DNA from: CAIKMD01 sp963729935
GTDB lineage: Bacteria > Pseudomonadota > Alphaproteobacteria > ATCC43930 > CGMCC-115725
Assembly (NCBI GenBank): GCA_963729935.1
Contig: CAVSPW010000002.1
Span: forward strand, 1,302,001 to 1,366,000
Length of the DNA stretch: 64,000 nt
Reading direction: 5' to 3'
Position numbers and translations under genes: made by a program. Every line of letters starts with the position of its first letter. The first letter of the stretch is position 1. Of the stretch, positions 33,990-42,957 are shown in pieces. Below the pieces are notes generated by a model. The model was not told the origin of the DNA. It did not search any database and was given only the letters and a program-made list of their open reading frames with translations.

Positions 33990-35624
33990 TCACGGGCCGG
34001 CTTGAGCGAGCGGGGCCTTGCCGCGGATCAGATCGGACGCCTTTTCCGCGATCATGATGACCGGCGCGTTGATGTTGCCGCCGACGAGATCGGGCATCAC
34101 CGAGGCATCGACCACGCGTAGCGCGTCGACGCCGATGACGCGCAGTTCGAGATCGACGACCGCCATCGGATCCGATGCGACCCCCATCTTGCAAGTGCCC
34201 AACGGATGATGAACCGTGATCCCGGTCGCGCGGATGAAAGCGTCGATTTCCGCATCCGACCGGCAATCGGACCCGGGCGCGATCTCCGCCGCGCGAAAAG
34301 GCCCGAGCGGCGCCTGCCCGCCGATCTCGCGCGCCATATGCAAGCCCTTGCGCAAGGTCGCGCGATCCTTCTCCGTTGCCAGGAAATTCTGGCGGATCCG
34401 GATCGGCGCGCGCGGATCGGCCGATGCGAGGATCAGCTCGCCGCGGCTTTCCGGCCGCAGCAACACGGCACGGCTCGCAAAGCCGTCGGCGAAAGCCTTC
34501 CGGAATGGCGGGAAATAGGGCCCTGCCGTCATCGGCGCCGCGTTGAACAGAAGCTGGATATCGGGAAGATGCCGCGCGGGGTCTGTCTTGAGAAAGGCCA
34601 TGACCCCGCCCCACAAATCATTGGCGATGCCCTTGCCGAAAAAATAGGTCTTGGCGAGATCGATCGCGATGCGATCAGCGCGGAGCTTGGCGTGCAACGG
34701 GCCAGGCTCTTTGCGCGCGTAAGAGATCGCCGCCGAAATGTGATCCTGCAGATTGCGCCCGACACCGCGCAACGCCGTGTGCACCGCGATATCGTGGCTG
34801 CGCAGCCGATCCGGATCGCCGATCCCCGAAAGCATCAGCAGCTGCGGCGAATTGATGACGCCGCCGGCGAGAATGACCTCGCCTTCGGCGCGCGCAACCT
34901 TCCGTTCGCCGCGATGGAGATATTCGATGCCGACGGCGCGGGCGCCTTCGACCGCCACGCGCGTGGCAAGCGCGTTCGTCCGGATCGTCAAATTCGGCCG
35001 CGCCATGGCAGGTCTCAAATAGGCGATCGCGGCGCTGCAGCGGCGCCCATCGCGGATCGTCATCTGCCACCGCGCGAAGCCTTCTTGCCGCGCACCATTG
35101 TAGTCGTCGGTGGTGCCGTAGCCCGCCGCCTCGCCGGCGGCGTGATAGGCCTCGATGAGCGGGTCGCGGTAGCGCGTGTATTGCGTCGTGAGCGGACCAT
35201 TGCCGCCGCGAAAGGCGTTCGCGCCGCCCTCCCAGGATTCCTGACGGCGGAAATAGGGCAGCACATGGGCATAGGACCATTGCGTCAGCCCGCCCTCGGC
35301 CCAGCGGTCGTAATCGCCGCGATTGCCTCTGACATAGGCCATGGCGTTGATCGACGACGAGCCGCCGATCACCTTGCCGCGCGCGCATTCGATCGCGCGC
35401 CCGTCCATATGCGGCTCGGGCTCGGAGAAATACATCCAGTCATGCATGCGATTGAGGAGGATCCGGCCCCAGGCGAGCGGAATGTGGAGCCACGGATCGC
35501 GATCCCAACCTCCCGCTTCGAGAAGAAGCACACGCGTGCCGGCGTCTTCGGTAAGGCGATGGGCGAGCGCGCAGCCCGCCGAGCCGGCACCGACAATGAC
35601 ATAGGTGTAAGTATCGCCCGGCAT
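33990..35624 (-). CDS. GMC-family FAD oxidoreductase (choline/alcohol dehydrogenase-like)
   Basis: The 544-residue flavoprotein starts at the ATG at 35624 after AGGGAGGGGACGC. It has VIVGAGSAGCALAHRLTED (FAD dinucleotide fold), the GMC signatures GGSSSINAMAYVRGN and PQLLMLSGIGD, and the catalytic histidine in ITVHHPLGTCKMG with NINAPVIMIAEKASDLI. It oxidises a primary alcohol to the aldehyde. Choline, polyethylene glycol or aromatic alcohols are all handled by this family. It is the first gene of a two-gene unit with the LivK-like binding protein. Confidence 0.9.
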   Translation of the reverse strand: MPGDTYTYVIVGAGSAGCALAHRLTEDAGTRVLLLEAGGWDRDPWLHIPLAWGRILLNRMHDWMYFSEPEPHMDGRAIECARGKVIGGSSSINAMAYVRGNRGDYDRWAEGGLTQWSYAHVLPYFRRQESWEGGANAFRGGNGPLTTQYTRYRDPLIEAYHAAGEAAGYGTTDDYNGARQEGFARWQMTIRDGRRCSAAIAYLRPAMARPNLTIRTNALATRVAVEGARAVGIEYLHRGERKVARAEGEVILAGGVINSPQLLMLSGIGDPDRLRSHDIAVHTALRGVGRNLQDHISAAISYARKEPGPLHAKLRADRIAIDLAKTYFFGKGIANDLWGGVMAFLKTDPARHLPDIQLLFNAAPMTAGPYFPPFRKAFADGFASRAVLLRPESRGELILASADPRAPIRIRQNFLATEKDRATLRKGLHMAREIGGQAPLGPFRAAEIAPGSDCRSDAEIDAFIRATGITVHHPLGTCKMGVASDPMAVVDLELRVIGVDALRVVDASVMPDLVGGNINAPVIMIAEKASDLIRGKAPLAQAGP

Positions 35625-35820
35625 GATGCGTCCCCTCCCTCGCGTCACGTGGCGCAAAACTGGATCGCGACGTGCCGCCCGTCAACTTGCCAAGGGAAGG
35701 CGCGTGACTTATCGTTCGGGCTCCGGCGTCACGGCCGGTGCGACGAATGGCAAATGAGCGCTTGAAGCCAGCAAAGCGATTATGCCCTCTGGTCGCCGTG
35801 ATCAGGGCGGGGAGGGCCAG

Positions 35821-36769
35821 ATGCGTGTAACCAAGAAATTCCTTTATTTGTTGATGACCATTCTGGTCGGCGCACTCGCCGCGCCGCGGCCGGGGCTGGC
35901 CCAACCGGCGACCGAGCTGCGCGTCGCCTATATTCCGGTCGTCACCTGGCTTCCGATGATGGTCGCGAACGACGCGGGCATTTTCGCCAAGAACGGGCTC
36001 GCGGTGACCCTGACCAAATTCCCGAACATCACCAATCTGCCGCAGACCCTGGGCAAGCAATTCGATCTGGCGCCGACGACCGCGCCGGACCTGCTCAATG
36101 CGGTCGCAAACGGGCTGAACATCGCCGCGGTGGCGGGCGAGAACTCTCGAGACCGCGACCAACAAATCCTTTCAGGTGATCGTGCGGGCCGATAGCGGCA
36201 TCAATTCGCCCAAGGACCTTTCCGGCAAGCGGCTGGCCAGTCCCGGCATCGGCTCGGTCATGCATATCGCGGTTCTGCATTGGGTGAAGCTGGCGGGCGG
36301 CGACCCCTCCACCGTGAGCGGCGTCGAGGTGCCCTTCCCCAACATGATGGATCAGCTCAAGGCAGGCCGGGTCGATGCGGCCGAGCCGCTCGAGCCCTTC
36401 GTCAGCCAGATGCTGGGCGCGGGTTTCAAATCCTTGGGCGATCCTTTGCTCGCCGTGTCCGATCCGGTGCTCTTTCCGTTCTGGATCGCCGATGCGGATT
36501 GGGCGCGCGCGCATCGCGACGTGCTGAAGCGCTGGGTTGCGTCTCTTGAAGGCGGCTTGCAGATCATCAAGACCGACGACAAGACCGCGCGCGCCGTGCT
36601 TGCCAAATATTCGGGCTTGCCCGAAGCGGTGGTGACGCGAATCCCGATGCCGGATTTCAATTTCAAGATAACGCCGGCGCAACTCGATGTCTGGCGCAAG
36701 GTGCTCATCGAGCAAGGCCGGCCGCTTGAAAAGCTCGACACCACACGCATCGTCGTGACGGCGGAATGA
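35821..36769 (+). pseudogene. NitT/TauT-type substrate-binding protein gene interrupted by a one-base frameshift
   Basis: The start ATG follows GGGGAGGGCCAG. The first part has a signal peptide and the motifs RVAYIPVVTWLPMMVANDAG and DLAPTTAPDLLNAVANGLN. The second frame resumes with KSFQVIVRADSGINSPKDLS and runs through FPNMMDQLKAGRVDAAEPLE to the stop at 36769. The total length is 949 nt, one base more than a multiple of three. Near 36145 the DNA reads GAGAACTCTCGAGACC; dropping one T gives E-N-L-E-T and restores the frame. It sits 9 nt before its ABC ATPase and permeases, so the whole transporter is otherwise intact. It is either a recent mutation or an assembly error. Confidence 0.82.
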
Positions 36770-36778
36770 CCGGACACA

Positions 36779-37570
36779 ATGGTCGGGCACGACGGCGCCC
36801 CTGAGATTTTCAGGGCGGAAGGGGTCGGGCTCGATCTCTGGCGGCAGGGCGAACCGCATCGCATCCTCGAGGACATCAATCTCGACATCAAGCGCGGCGA
36901 GTTCTTCACGATCGTCGGCCCGTCGGGCACCGGCAAGACGACGTTGCTGCGTATCCTGGGCGGTCTCCAGAAAGCGACGAGCGGTAGCGTAAGCTTCCGC
37001 GGCCAGCCCGTGACCGAGCCTCCCGAGGGGGCCGTGGTCGTCTTTCAGGATTATTCGCATGCCCTGCTGCAATGGCGCAGCGTCTCGCGCAATGTCGCCT
37101 TGGGCCTCGAAGGACGTCTGGACGGCGCCGCGCTGGAGGAGCGGGTGCGCACGGCGCTGCAGATGGTCGACCTCGAGAAGAACGCGAACGACTATCCGTG
37201 GCAGCTTTCGGGCGGCATGCAACAGCGCGTGCAGATCGCGCGCGCTTTGGCGCTCGGCCCCGAAGCGATGCTGATGGACGAGCCTTTCGGCGCGCTCGAC
37301 GCGATGACCAAGGCCGCGTTGCAGGACGAGGTGCTCCGCGTCCACGCCCAGACCGGCACGAGCTTCATCTTCATCACCCACGACATCGAGGAAGCGGTCT
37401 ATCTCGGTGATCGCGTCGCGGTGCTGGGCGGCCCGCCCGGGCGCATCCACGCCATTCTCGACGTGCCGCTCCCGCGTCCGCGCGACCAGATCGAAACGCG
37501 GCAGATGCCGGAATTCCTGCACTGCCGCCTAGCCGTCTATAACGCCATCATGACCGCCGGCGGACGCTGA
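36779..37570 (+). CDS. ABC transporter ATP-binding protein (SsuB/TauB family)
   Basis: The 263-residue ATPase has Walker A GPSGTGKTT (about residue 50), Q-loop VVFQDYSHALLQWRS, signature LSGGMQQR, Walker B AMLMDEPFGALDA and the H-loop FITHDIEEA. It energises import of the ligand caught by the adjoining NitT/TauT binding protein. It overlaps the first permease gene by one base (TGATG), so it belongs to the same operon (binding protein, ATPase, permease, permease, hydrolase). Confidence 0.94.
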   Translation: MVGHDGAPEIFRAEGVGLDLWRQGEPHRILEDINLDIKRGEFFTIVGPSGTGKTTLLRILGGLQKATSGSVSFRGQPVTEPPEGAVVVFQDYSHALLQWRSVSRNVALGLEGRLDGAALEERVRTALQMVDLEKNANDYPWQLSGGMQQRVQIARALALGPEAMLMDEPFGALDAMTKAALQDEVLRVHAQTGTSFIFITHDIEEAVYLGDRVAVLGGPPGRIHAILDVPLPRPRDQIETRQMPEFLHCRLAVYNAIMTAGGR

Positions 37571-38313
37571 TGCGGTTTAATCTCTCCGGGACCCTTACCA
37601 TCTTGCTTGTACTTGTCCTGTGGGAGATCGCCATCCGCGGCGGGCTGATCACATTCGATTATCTGCCGGCGCCGACGGCGATCCTATTCGCGGGTTGGGG
37701 ATTGCTGCGCTCGGGCGAACTCGCGGCGCAGACCTTGCACACGGTCGGCGCGGTGCTTCTCGGCTGGATCATCGCCTGCGCGCTCGGTCTGGCGCTCGGA
37801 TTCGTCTTGGGTTATTCGCGTTTGGCACGGCGCTATTTCGAGGCGACCGTCGAATTGTTGCGGCCCTTGCCCGGCATCGCCTTTCTGCCGGTCGCGCTTC
37901 TGATCTTCAATTTTTCGTTGACGACCGAACTCGTCGTCATGATCTACGCAAGCGTCTGGCCGGTTCTGATCAACACGATGAGCGGGATCATGAGCGTCGC
38001 CGCGCGCCTTCACGATGTCGGGCGAACGCTGCGGCTCACGCGGCTGCGGACCCTTACGCAGCTGCTGATCCCGGCAGCGGCGCCTTCGATCATCGTCGGC
38101 TGCCGTCTCGGTCTCGGCACGGCGCTGGTGATGGCGATCATCGCCGAAATGCTCGGCAATCCGCATGGGCTGGGCTATGCCGTCGTCAGCGAATTGCAGG
38201 CGATGCAGCCCGAGCGCATGTTCGTCTATGTGCTTTCGATCGGATTTCTCGGTCTGGCGCTCAATGCCGCGCTGATCGCCGTGAGCCGCCTGATGCTGCG
38301 CGGTCGGGGGTAG
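37570..38313 (+). CDS. ABC transporter permease (NitT/TauT family), first
   Basis: The 247-residue membrane protein has six hydrophobic segments and the EAA-type coupling loop TRLRTLTQLLIPAAAPSIIVG. It pairs with the second permease (38322-39104) to form a heterodimeric pore. The start overlaps the ATPase stop by one base. Its motifs match SsuC/TauC-like permeases. Confidence 0.92.
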   Translation: MRFNLSGTLTILLVLVLWEIAIRGGLITFDYLPAPTAILFAGWGLLRSGELAAQTLHTVGAVLLGWIIACALGLALGFVLGYSRLARRYFEATVELLRPLPGIAFLPVALLIFNFSLTTELVVMIYASVWPVLINTMSGIMSVAARLHDVGRTLRLTRLRTLTQLLIPAAAPSIIVGCRLGLGTALVMAIIAEMLGNPHGLGYAVVSELQAMQPERMFVYVLSIGFLGLALNAALIAVSRLMLRGRG

Positions 38314-38321
38314 GCGCATCC

Positions 38322-39104
38322 ATGCCCAGACGCGCCAGCATCCTCGCCGGCTTGCCGCCCTTGCGCGGCGTTCTGCCCCTGCTGCTGTTGCTCGCGGTCT
38401 GGCAGATCACGGCGCCACAGCGTTCGCCCTATTTCCCGCCGCCCTCGACATGGTGGGCCAGCCTCGAGACGCTCACGCGCGGCGGCAGGCTCTACCCGGC
38501 GCTGGCCTCGACCGTGCTCACTTTCGCCCTCGGCCTGGCCATCGCCTGCCTGGCGGGGGCGCTGCTCGGCCTGCTGATCGGCACCTCGCGCGCGGCGCAG
38601 CGCGCTCTCGGGCCGCTTCTCGAGTTTTGCCGCGGACTGCCGCCGCCCGTGATCGTGCCGGTCGCGGTGTTGCTCTTGGGCTATGCGGAAAGCCTGAAGC
38701 TCCTCGTCGTCGTTTGGGTCGCGATGTGGCCGATCCTTCTCAATGTCGCCGCGGCAGCCGAGCGCGTCGATCCGCTGTTGCGCGACGTGTCGCGCAGCTT
38801 CCGCCTCGGCGCGCTGGCGAGCCTGCGCAAGATCACCCTGCCCTCCGTCATTCCGCCCATGATGATCGGCGTTCGGATCGCGGTTCCGCTTGCGATCATC
38901 GTGACCTTGCTGGTGGAGATGATCACCATGCTGCCCGGCATCGGCAGCCTCATCGTCACGGCGCAGCGCGATTTCCGCTCCGCCGAGGTCTATGGGCTCC
39001 TGGCGCTGGTCGGCCTCGTCGGCTTCGTGCTCAACAATCTCTTCGTCGTGATCGAGGATCTGCTGCTACGGCGCTTCCCGCCGCGGGCGCATAAGATCCA
39101 ATAG
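38322..39104 (+). CDS. ABC transporter permease (NitT/TauT family), second
   Basis: The 260-residue protein is a second, non-identical permease with the EAA loop LASLRKITLPSVIPPMMIG and six or so hydrophobic segments. It lies 8 nt after the first permease. Two different permeases are unusual for SsuC/TauC systems, which often use homodimers, so this transporter may have an asymmetric pore. The start ATG at 38322 was chosen as the first in-frame codon after the upstream stop. Confidence 0.92.
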   Translation: MPRRASILAGLPPLRGVLPLLLLLAVWQITAPQRSPYFPPPSTWWASLETLTRGGRLYPALASTVLTFALGLAIACLAGALLGLLIGTSRAAQRALGPLLEFCRGLPPPVIVPVAVLLLGYAESLKLLVVVWVAMWPILLNVAAAAERVDPLLRDVSRSFRLGALASLRKITLPSVIPPMMIGVRIAVPLAIIVTLLVEMITMLPGIGSLIVTAQRDFRSAEVYGLLALVGLVGFVLNNLFVVIEDLLLRRFPPRAHKIQ

Positions 39105-39112
39105 GAGGCATC

Positions 39113-40309
39113 ATGTCGCACACCAGACGCATGCGCGAGCAGGAATGGCTCTATGACCGGCTGATCCGCTTCGGCGGACCCGATTTCTACTGGCCCATGA
39201 CCGAAGAGGTTCTTTGCGCGGTCGGCATGGACGGCTCGGGCGACATCAAGGCGGTCCGCGGCTCGATCAAGAAATTCGCCGATATCACGCGCGAGATGCG
39301 GCGCATCGCCGAAAAGCGCGAGGCCTTGGCGCGCGAGGCGGAATCATCCGGCCATCGCGTCACCGCGCGGCAGAATTATTTCACCGCCGCCTGCTTCTAC
39401 ACCATGGCGCAAGGCCCCATCCATACCGACGACGATCCGGTCAACCTGCAACTGAGCGCGCGCAAGAATACGTGTTACGAGCGTTTCATCGCCCATGCGG
39501 GCCACCGCATCGAAAAGGTCGAGATCCCCTTCGGGGCCCAATCGCTCCCGGGCTATTTGCACTTCCCGCCGGACGCTTCCGGCCCCGTGCCCTGCGTCGT
39601 CTTTTTGGGCGGCATGGACAATTTCAAGGAGCTGCTCGTCCTGCAGCCTTCGGACAAGTTTCTGGAGCGCGGCATGGCGGTGCTCGCCTTCGACGGCCCG
39701 GGCCAGAACGAGGCGCGCATCGCGCGGAAAATTTGCTGCACGGAAAGCAATTTCATCGATGCCGGCAAGGCGGCCATGGATTTCCTGGTGGCCCATCCCG
39801 GGATCGAGAGCGACCGTATCGGCATCACCGGCATCAGCATGGGCTCGTTCTGGCTCACGCAGATCGCCGCCCATGATCAGCGCTACAAGGCGGCGGCGGG
39901 CTTCTATGTCTGCCACGAGCCGGGACAGGAAACGCTCCTCAACCGCGCGATCCCGGTCTTTCGCGACCGCTACATGTGGATGGCCGGCTACGAGGACGAC
40001 GCGGCGTTCAATGACTTCGCCAAGAAACTGACGCTCGAGGGGCTCGGGTCCCGCATCACCGCCCCCTATCTCATCGTCGCGGGCGAGGATGACGACCTCA
40101 GCCCCATCGAGCACACCCATCGCCTTTATGACGAGATCGCGGGCCCCAAGACGCTCGTCGTCTATCGCGGCGAGGTGCACGGCGTCACCGACAATCTCGA
40201 TGTCCGCGGCTTCATCGCCGATTGGATGAAAGACCGGTTCGACGGCAGGCCCTTCGAATCGGCGCGGATCTACAAGGATTGCGGCACGGGCCGGGCTCTC
40301 AAATCCTGA
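39113..40309 (+). CDS. Alpha/beta hydrolase (FrsA/DUF1100-like)
   Basis: The 398-residue protein has an N-terminal helical domain of about 150 residues and then an alpha/beta-hydrolase core: VVFLGGMDNFKEL (oxyanion-hole strand), nucleophile GISMGSFW, acid VAGEDDDLSPIEHTHRL and histidine in GEVHGVTDNLD. It resembles the 2,6-dihydroxypseudooxynicotine-hydrolase and FrsA-like group, enzymes that cleave C-C or ester bonds. Its 8-nt gap after the transporter operon suggests it acts on the imported compound. Confidence 0.86.
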   Translation: MSHTRRMREQEWLYDRLIRFGGPDFYWPMTEEVLCAVGMDGSGDIKAVRGSIKKFADITREMRRIAEKREALAREAESSGHRVTARQNYFTAACFYTMAQGPIHTDDDPVNLQLSARKNTCYERFIAHAGHRIEKVEIPFGAQSLPGYLHFPPDASGPVPCVVFLGGMDNFKELLVLQPSDKFLERGMAVLAFDGPGQNEARIARKICCTESNFIDAGKAAMDFLVAHPGIESDRIGITGISMGSFWLTQIAAHDQRYKAAAGFYVCHEPGQETLLNRAIPVFRDRYMWMAGYEDDAAFNDFAKKLTLEGLGSRITAPYLIVAGEDDDLSPIEHTHRLYDEIAGPKTLVVYRGEVHGVTDNLDVRGFIADWMKDRFDGRPFESARIYKDCGTGRALKS

Positions 40310-40348
40310 ACGTCCGGCCCGGTGCCGTTCAGCGCGGGAGTCACGCGG

Positions 40349-41173
40349 CTACTCGTCCTCGGTCGTCTTCCAGGGCGCGATCCAGATCTCGGCGCGGCGG
40401 ACGACGGCGGTGAGAAGGATGCCTAGCCCCATCAGCACCAGGATCGGCACGAACATCGAGGCGGTGTCGTATTGATTGCCGTATTTCACGATGAGCGCGC
40501 CGAGGCCGGTGATCGCGGTGAAGAATTCGGCCACGACCATGCCGATGATTGCGCGCCCGATGCCGAGCCTCAGGCCGGTCATCATGTAAGGCAAGGCGGC
40601 GGGCAGGATGATTTTCGTGAAGATTTCGCGCTCGGTCGCGGCGAAGGCAGTGCCGACATCGATCAGCGATTCCGAGACGTTGCGCACGCCGCTCGCCGTG
40701 TTGATCAGGATGGGGAAGATCGCGAGGATGATGACGATGAAGAGCTTCGCGGAGAAACCCAGCCCGAACCAGAGGATGACGAGCGGGATGACCGCGACGA
40801 GAGGTGTGGCATAGAGCGCGTTGACGAGCCAATCGGTCATCGCCTCGACCGCGCGATAGCGGCCGATGGCGAGGCCGAGCGCGGTGCCGAGAAGCCCGGA
40901 AATCGCGAAAGCGAGGAGGAGCGTCTTCAGGCTTTCGAGCAATGCCTGGATGAGCTCGCCATCGGCGATCATGCTCACGGCCGCTTCCACGATCGCCGTC
41001 GGATAGGACATGAAGAGCGGCGCGACCTGCCGTCCGAACAGCTCCCAGGCGAGCATCACGGTTAGGAAAGACGCGATTCGCAGAAGCCGATTGCGGTATT
41101 GCCGCGGCGGCGGCCCGATCTCCTCGATGGCCGCCTCGCTCGGTATCGCGGCTTGCGGCGGCGACTCAGCCAA
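40349..41173 (-). CDS. ABC transporter permease (NitT/TauT family)
   Basis: The 274-residue permease has six hydrophobic segments and the coupling loop ATEREIFTKIILPAALPYMM. No ATG exists near the true N-terminus; I place the start at a TTG (41171-41173) because GGAGG lies 5-6 nt upstream and it overlaps the ATPase stop by 8 nt, while the first ATG is far inside the first membrane helix. It belongs to the minus-strand operon binding protein, amidohydrolase, ATPase, permease. Confidence 0.85.
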   Translation of the reverse strand: MAESPPQAAIPSEAAIEEIGPPPRQYRNRLLRIASFLTVMLAWELFGRQVAPLFMSYPTAIVEAAVSMIADGELIQALLESLKTLLLAFAISGLLGTALGLAIGRYRAVEAMTDWLVNALYATPLVAVIPLVILWFGLGFSAKLFIVIILAIFPILINTASGVRNVSESLIDVGTAFAATEREIFTKIILPAALPYMMTGLRLGIGRAIIGMVVAEFFTAITGLGALIVKYGNQYDTASMFVPILVLMGLGILLTAVVRRAEIWIAPWKTTEDE

Positions 41174-42017
41174 CGGTGCCTCCGACGGATGCCTCGCTCG
41201 GCACCGAAGGCGCGTTGCGGATGAGATCCCACATCTCGGCGCGCATTTCTTGAAAGAGCGGGTCGCCGCGCAGCTGCGGCAGTTCGATCCGCGGGCGCTT
41301 GAACGGCACGTCGATGACGCGCTTGATCCGTCCGGGCTTGGCTGCCATGACGACGATCCGGTCGCTGAGATAGATCGCCTCGTCGAGATCATGCGTCACG
41401 AAGAGAATCGTCTTCCCGGTGCGCGCATGGATCCGCAACAGCTCCTGTTGCAGGACTTCGCGATTCTGCGCATCGAGCGCGCTGAAAGGCTCGTCCATGA
41501 GAAGAATCGCCGGGTCGATCGCCAGCGCGCGCGCCAGGCCGACGCGCTGCTGCATGCCGCCCGAGAGCTGATGCGGGAACTGCTCACCCGCCGCCGCGAG
41601 GCCGACGAGCTCGAGCAATTCGCGCGCGCGGCGTTCCCGTGCGGCGCGGTCGAGATGTTGCAGCTCCAGACCGAATTCGATGTTGTGCCGCGCGGTGCGC
41701 CAAGGCAAAAGGCTTGCCTGCTGAAAGACGAAACCGCGGTCCCTTCCCGGCCCCGTCACCTGCTTGCCGTCGACCAGGATCGTGCCGCTGTCGAGGCGGA
41801 CGAGCCCCTGGACGATACGCAGCAGCGTGGTCTTGCCGCAGCCGCTCTCGCCGATGAGCGAGACCACCTCGTTGTCGTAAACGTCGAAGCTCAGCTGGCG
41901 CAGGACGGGCAGAAGAAAGGCCTTTTGACCCGCGCCGCCGCGAACGCGAAAGGTCTTGGAGACTTCCTGGATCGCGAGCTTCACCTTGCGCAAGCGCGCG
42001 GACTCCTCAGCCGGCAC
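41166..42017 (-). CDS. ABC transporter ATP-binding protein (SsuB/TauB family)
   Basis: The 283-residue ATPase has Walker A GESGCGKTT, Q-loop GFVFQQASLLPWRT, signature LSGGMQQR, Walker B AILLMDEPFSALDA and H-loop FVTHDLDEA. It overlaps the permease TTG by 8 nt. It is the energising subunit of a nitrate/sulfonate/taurine-type importer carried with the binding protein at 42958-44007. Confidence 0.94.
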   Translation of the reverse strand: MPAEESARLRKVKLAIQEVSKTFRVRGGAGQKAFLLPVLRQLSFDVYDNEVVSLIGESGCGKTTLLRIVQGLVRLDSGTILVDGKQVTGPGRDRGFVFQQASLLPWRTARHNIEFGLELQHLDRAARERRARELLELVGLAAAGEQFPHQLSGGMQQRVGLARALAIDPAILLMDEPFSALDAQNREVLQQELLRIHARTGKTILFVTHDLDEAIYLSDRIVVMAAKPGRIKRVIDVPFKRPRIELPQLRGDPLFQEMRAEMWDLIRNAPSVPSEASVGGTVG

Positions 42018-42035
42018 CAGACTTCACGACGGCCC

Positions 42036-42911
42036 TCACGGCCGGGCCTGCGTGCCCGCCGCGAGCGCGGGATAGAGCGAGAGCGCGGTGCGCGTGAAGA
42101 TCCATTCCTGATCGGCGGATGAGAGGGCGGCAAAACACTCGCGCGCCATCGCCAGCAGCGCGGCGAGCGTGCCCGCCGCCGCCGGGAAATTGGAGCCCCA
42201 GGCAATGCGCGAGGCGCCGAACTCGGCGACCGCCCGCCGGAAAAAGCTTTCGGGCGTCGCCTTGCCGCGGCGCGCCTCGAGAAAAGTATGCGGCGTCGCC
42301 TTCAGGAAGACATTGCCGTAACGCGAAAGCTGCCACAGGCTCGCTGCGCTTGCATAGGGCGGACCATCCTCCAATGAAGGCCGCGCGAAATGATCGAGGA
42401 TCACGCGCACCTTCGGGAAACGCGTCAGCAAGGTCTCCACTTGGGGAATGGCCTTGGCCGTCATCTGCAGGCAGATCGGAATCCCGCTCTCGCCGGCATC
42501 GTCCCAGACGGGAAAGGACTTCGGATCGTCCAGCCAGCCCAATTGCTGGCCGGGCATCGTGCTGCCGGTCGTGAAGAGGCGCAGCCCGGTGAAGCCTTTA
42601 CCGATCCAATGACGCAGCACGTCGCAGGCGTCGGGCGCGAGCACGTCGATCGAGCAAACGCCGGTAAAGCGGTCGGGATGCGCGGCGACGGCGTCGGCGA
42701 CATAGGAATTGTCATGCCCGTAGCAGGTCGACGCCTGAACCAGGACCGACTTCGCGACGCCGGCCGCGTCCATGGCTTCGACCATCCGCTCGACGCTGAC
42801 CGGCCGTTCCTTCGACCAATCCGATTGGTGGCCGCCGATCGGCGCGCGCGGGTAGCGCGCCTCATCGCCCGAGATCACATGGGTATGGGTATCGATGGGA
42901 GATGCCGGCAT
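42036..42911 (-). CDS. Amidohydrolase-family protein (LigI/PDC-lactonase-like)
   Basis: The 291-residue protein has the N-terminal IDTHTHVIS pair of histidines, ASTCYGHDNSYVADA, GFTGLRLFTTGSTMPG, and VILDHFARPS. The strand-8 motif reads AWGSNFPAAAG, where metal-independent 2-pyrone-4,6-dicarboxylate lactonases and other family members have Asp (GTDWP or GSDxP). Asn at that place may change catalysis. It is embedded in a NitT/TauT transport operon between the binding-protein and ATPase genes, so it probably processes the imported ligand. Confidence 0.83.
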   Translation of the reverse strand: MPASPIDTHTHVISGDEARYPRAPIGGHQSDWSKERPVSVERMVEAMDAAGVAKSVLVQASTCYGHDNSYVADAVAAHPDRFTGVCSIDVLAPDACDVLRHWIGKGFTGLRLFTTGSTMPGQQLGWLDDPKSFPVWDDAGESGIPICLQMTAKAIPQVETLLTRFPKVRVILDHFARPSLEDGPPYASAASLWQLSRYGNVFLKATPHTFLEARRGKATPESFFRRAVAEFGASRIAWGSNFPAAAGTLAALLAMARECFAALSSADQEWIFTRTALSLYPALAAGTQARP

Positions 42912-42957
42912 GTTGCCCCTTCAGATCGACGCACTCGGTCCGAGCGCGTCCTCTCGC

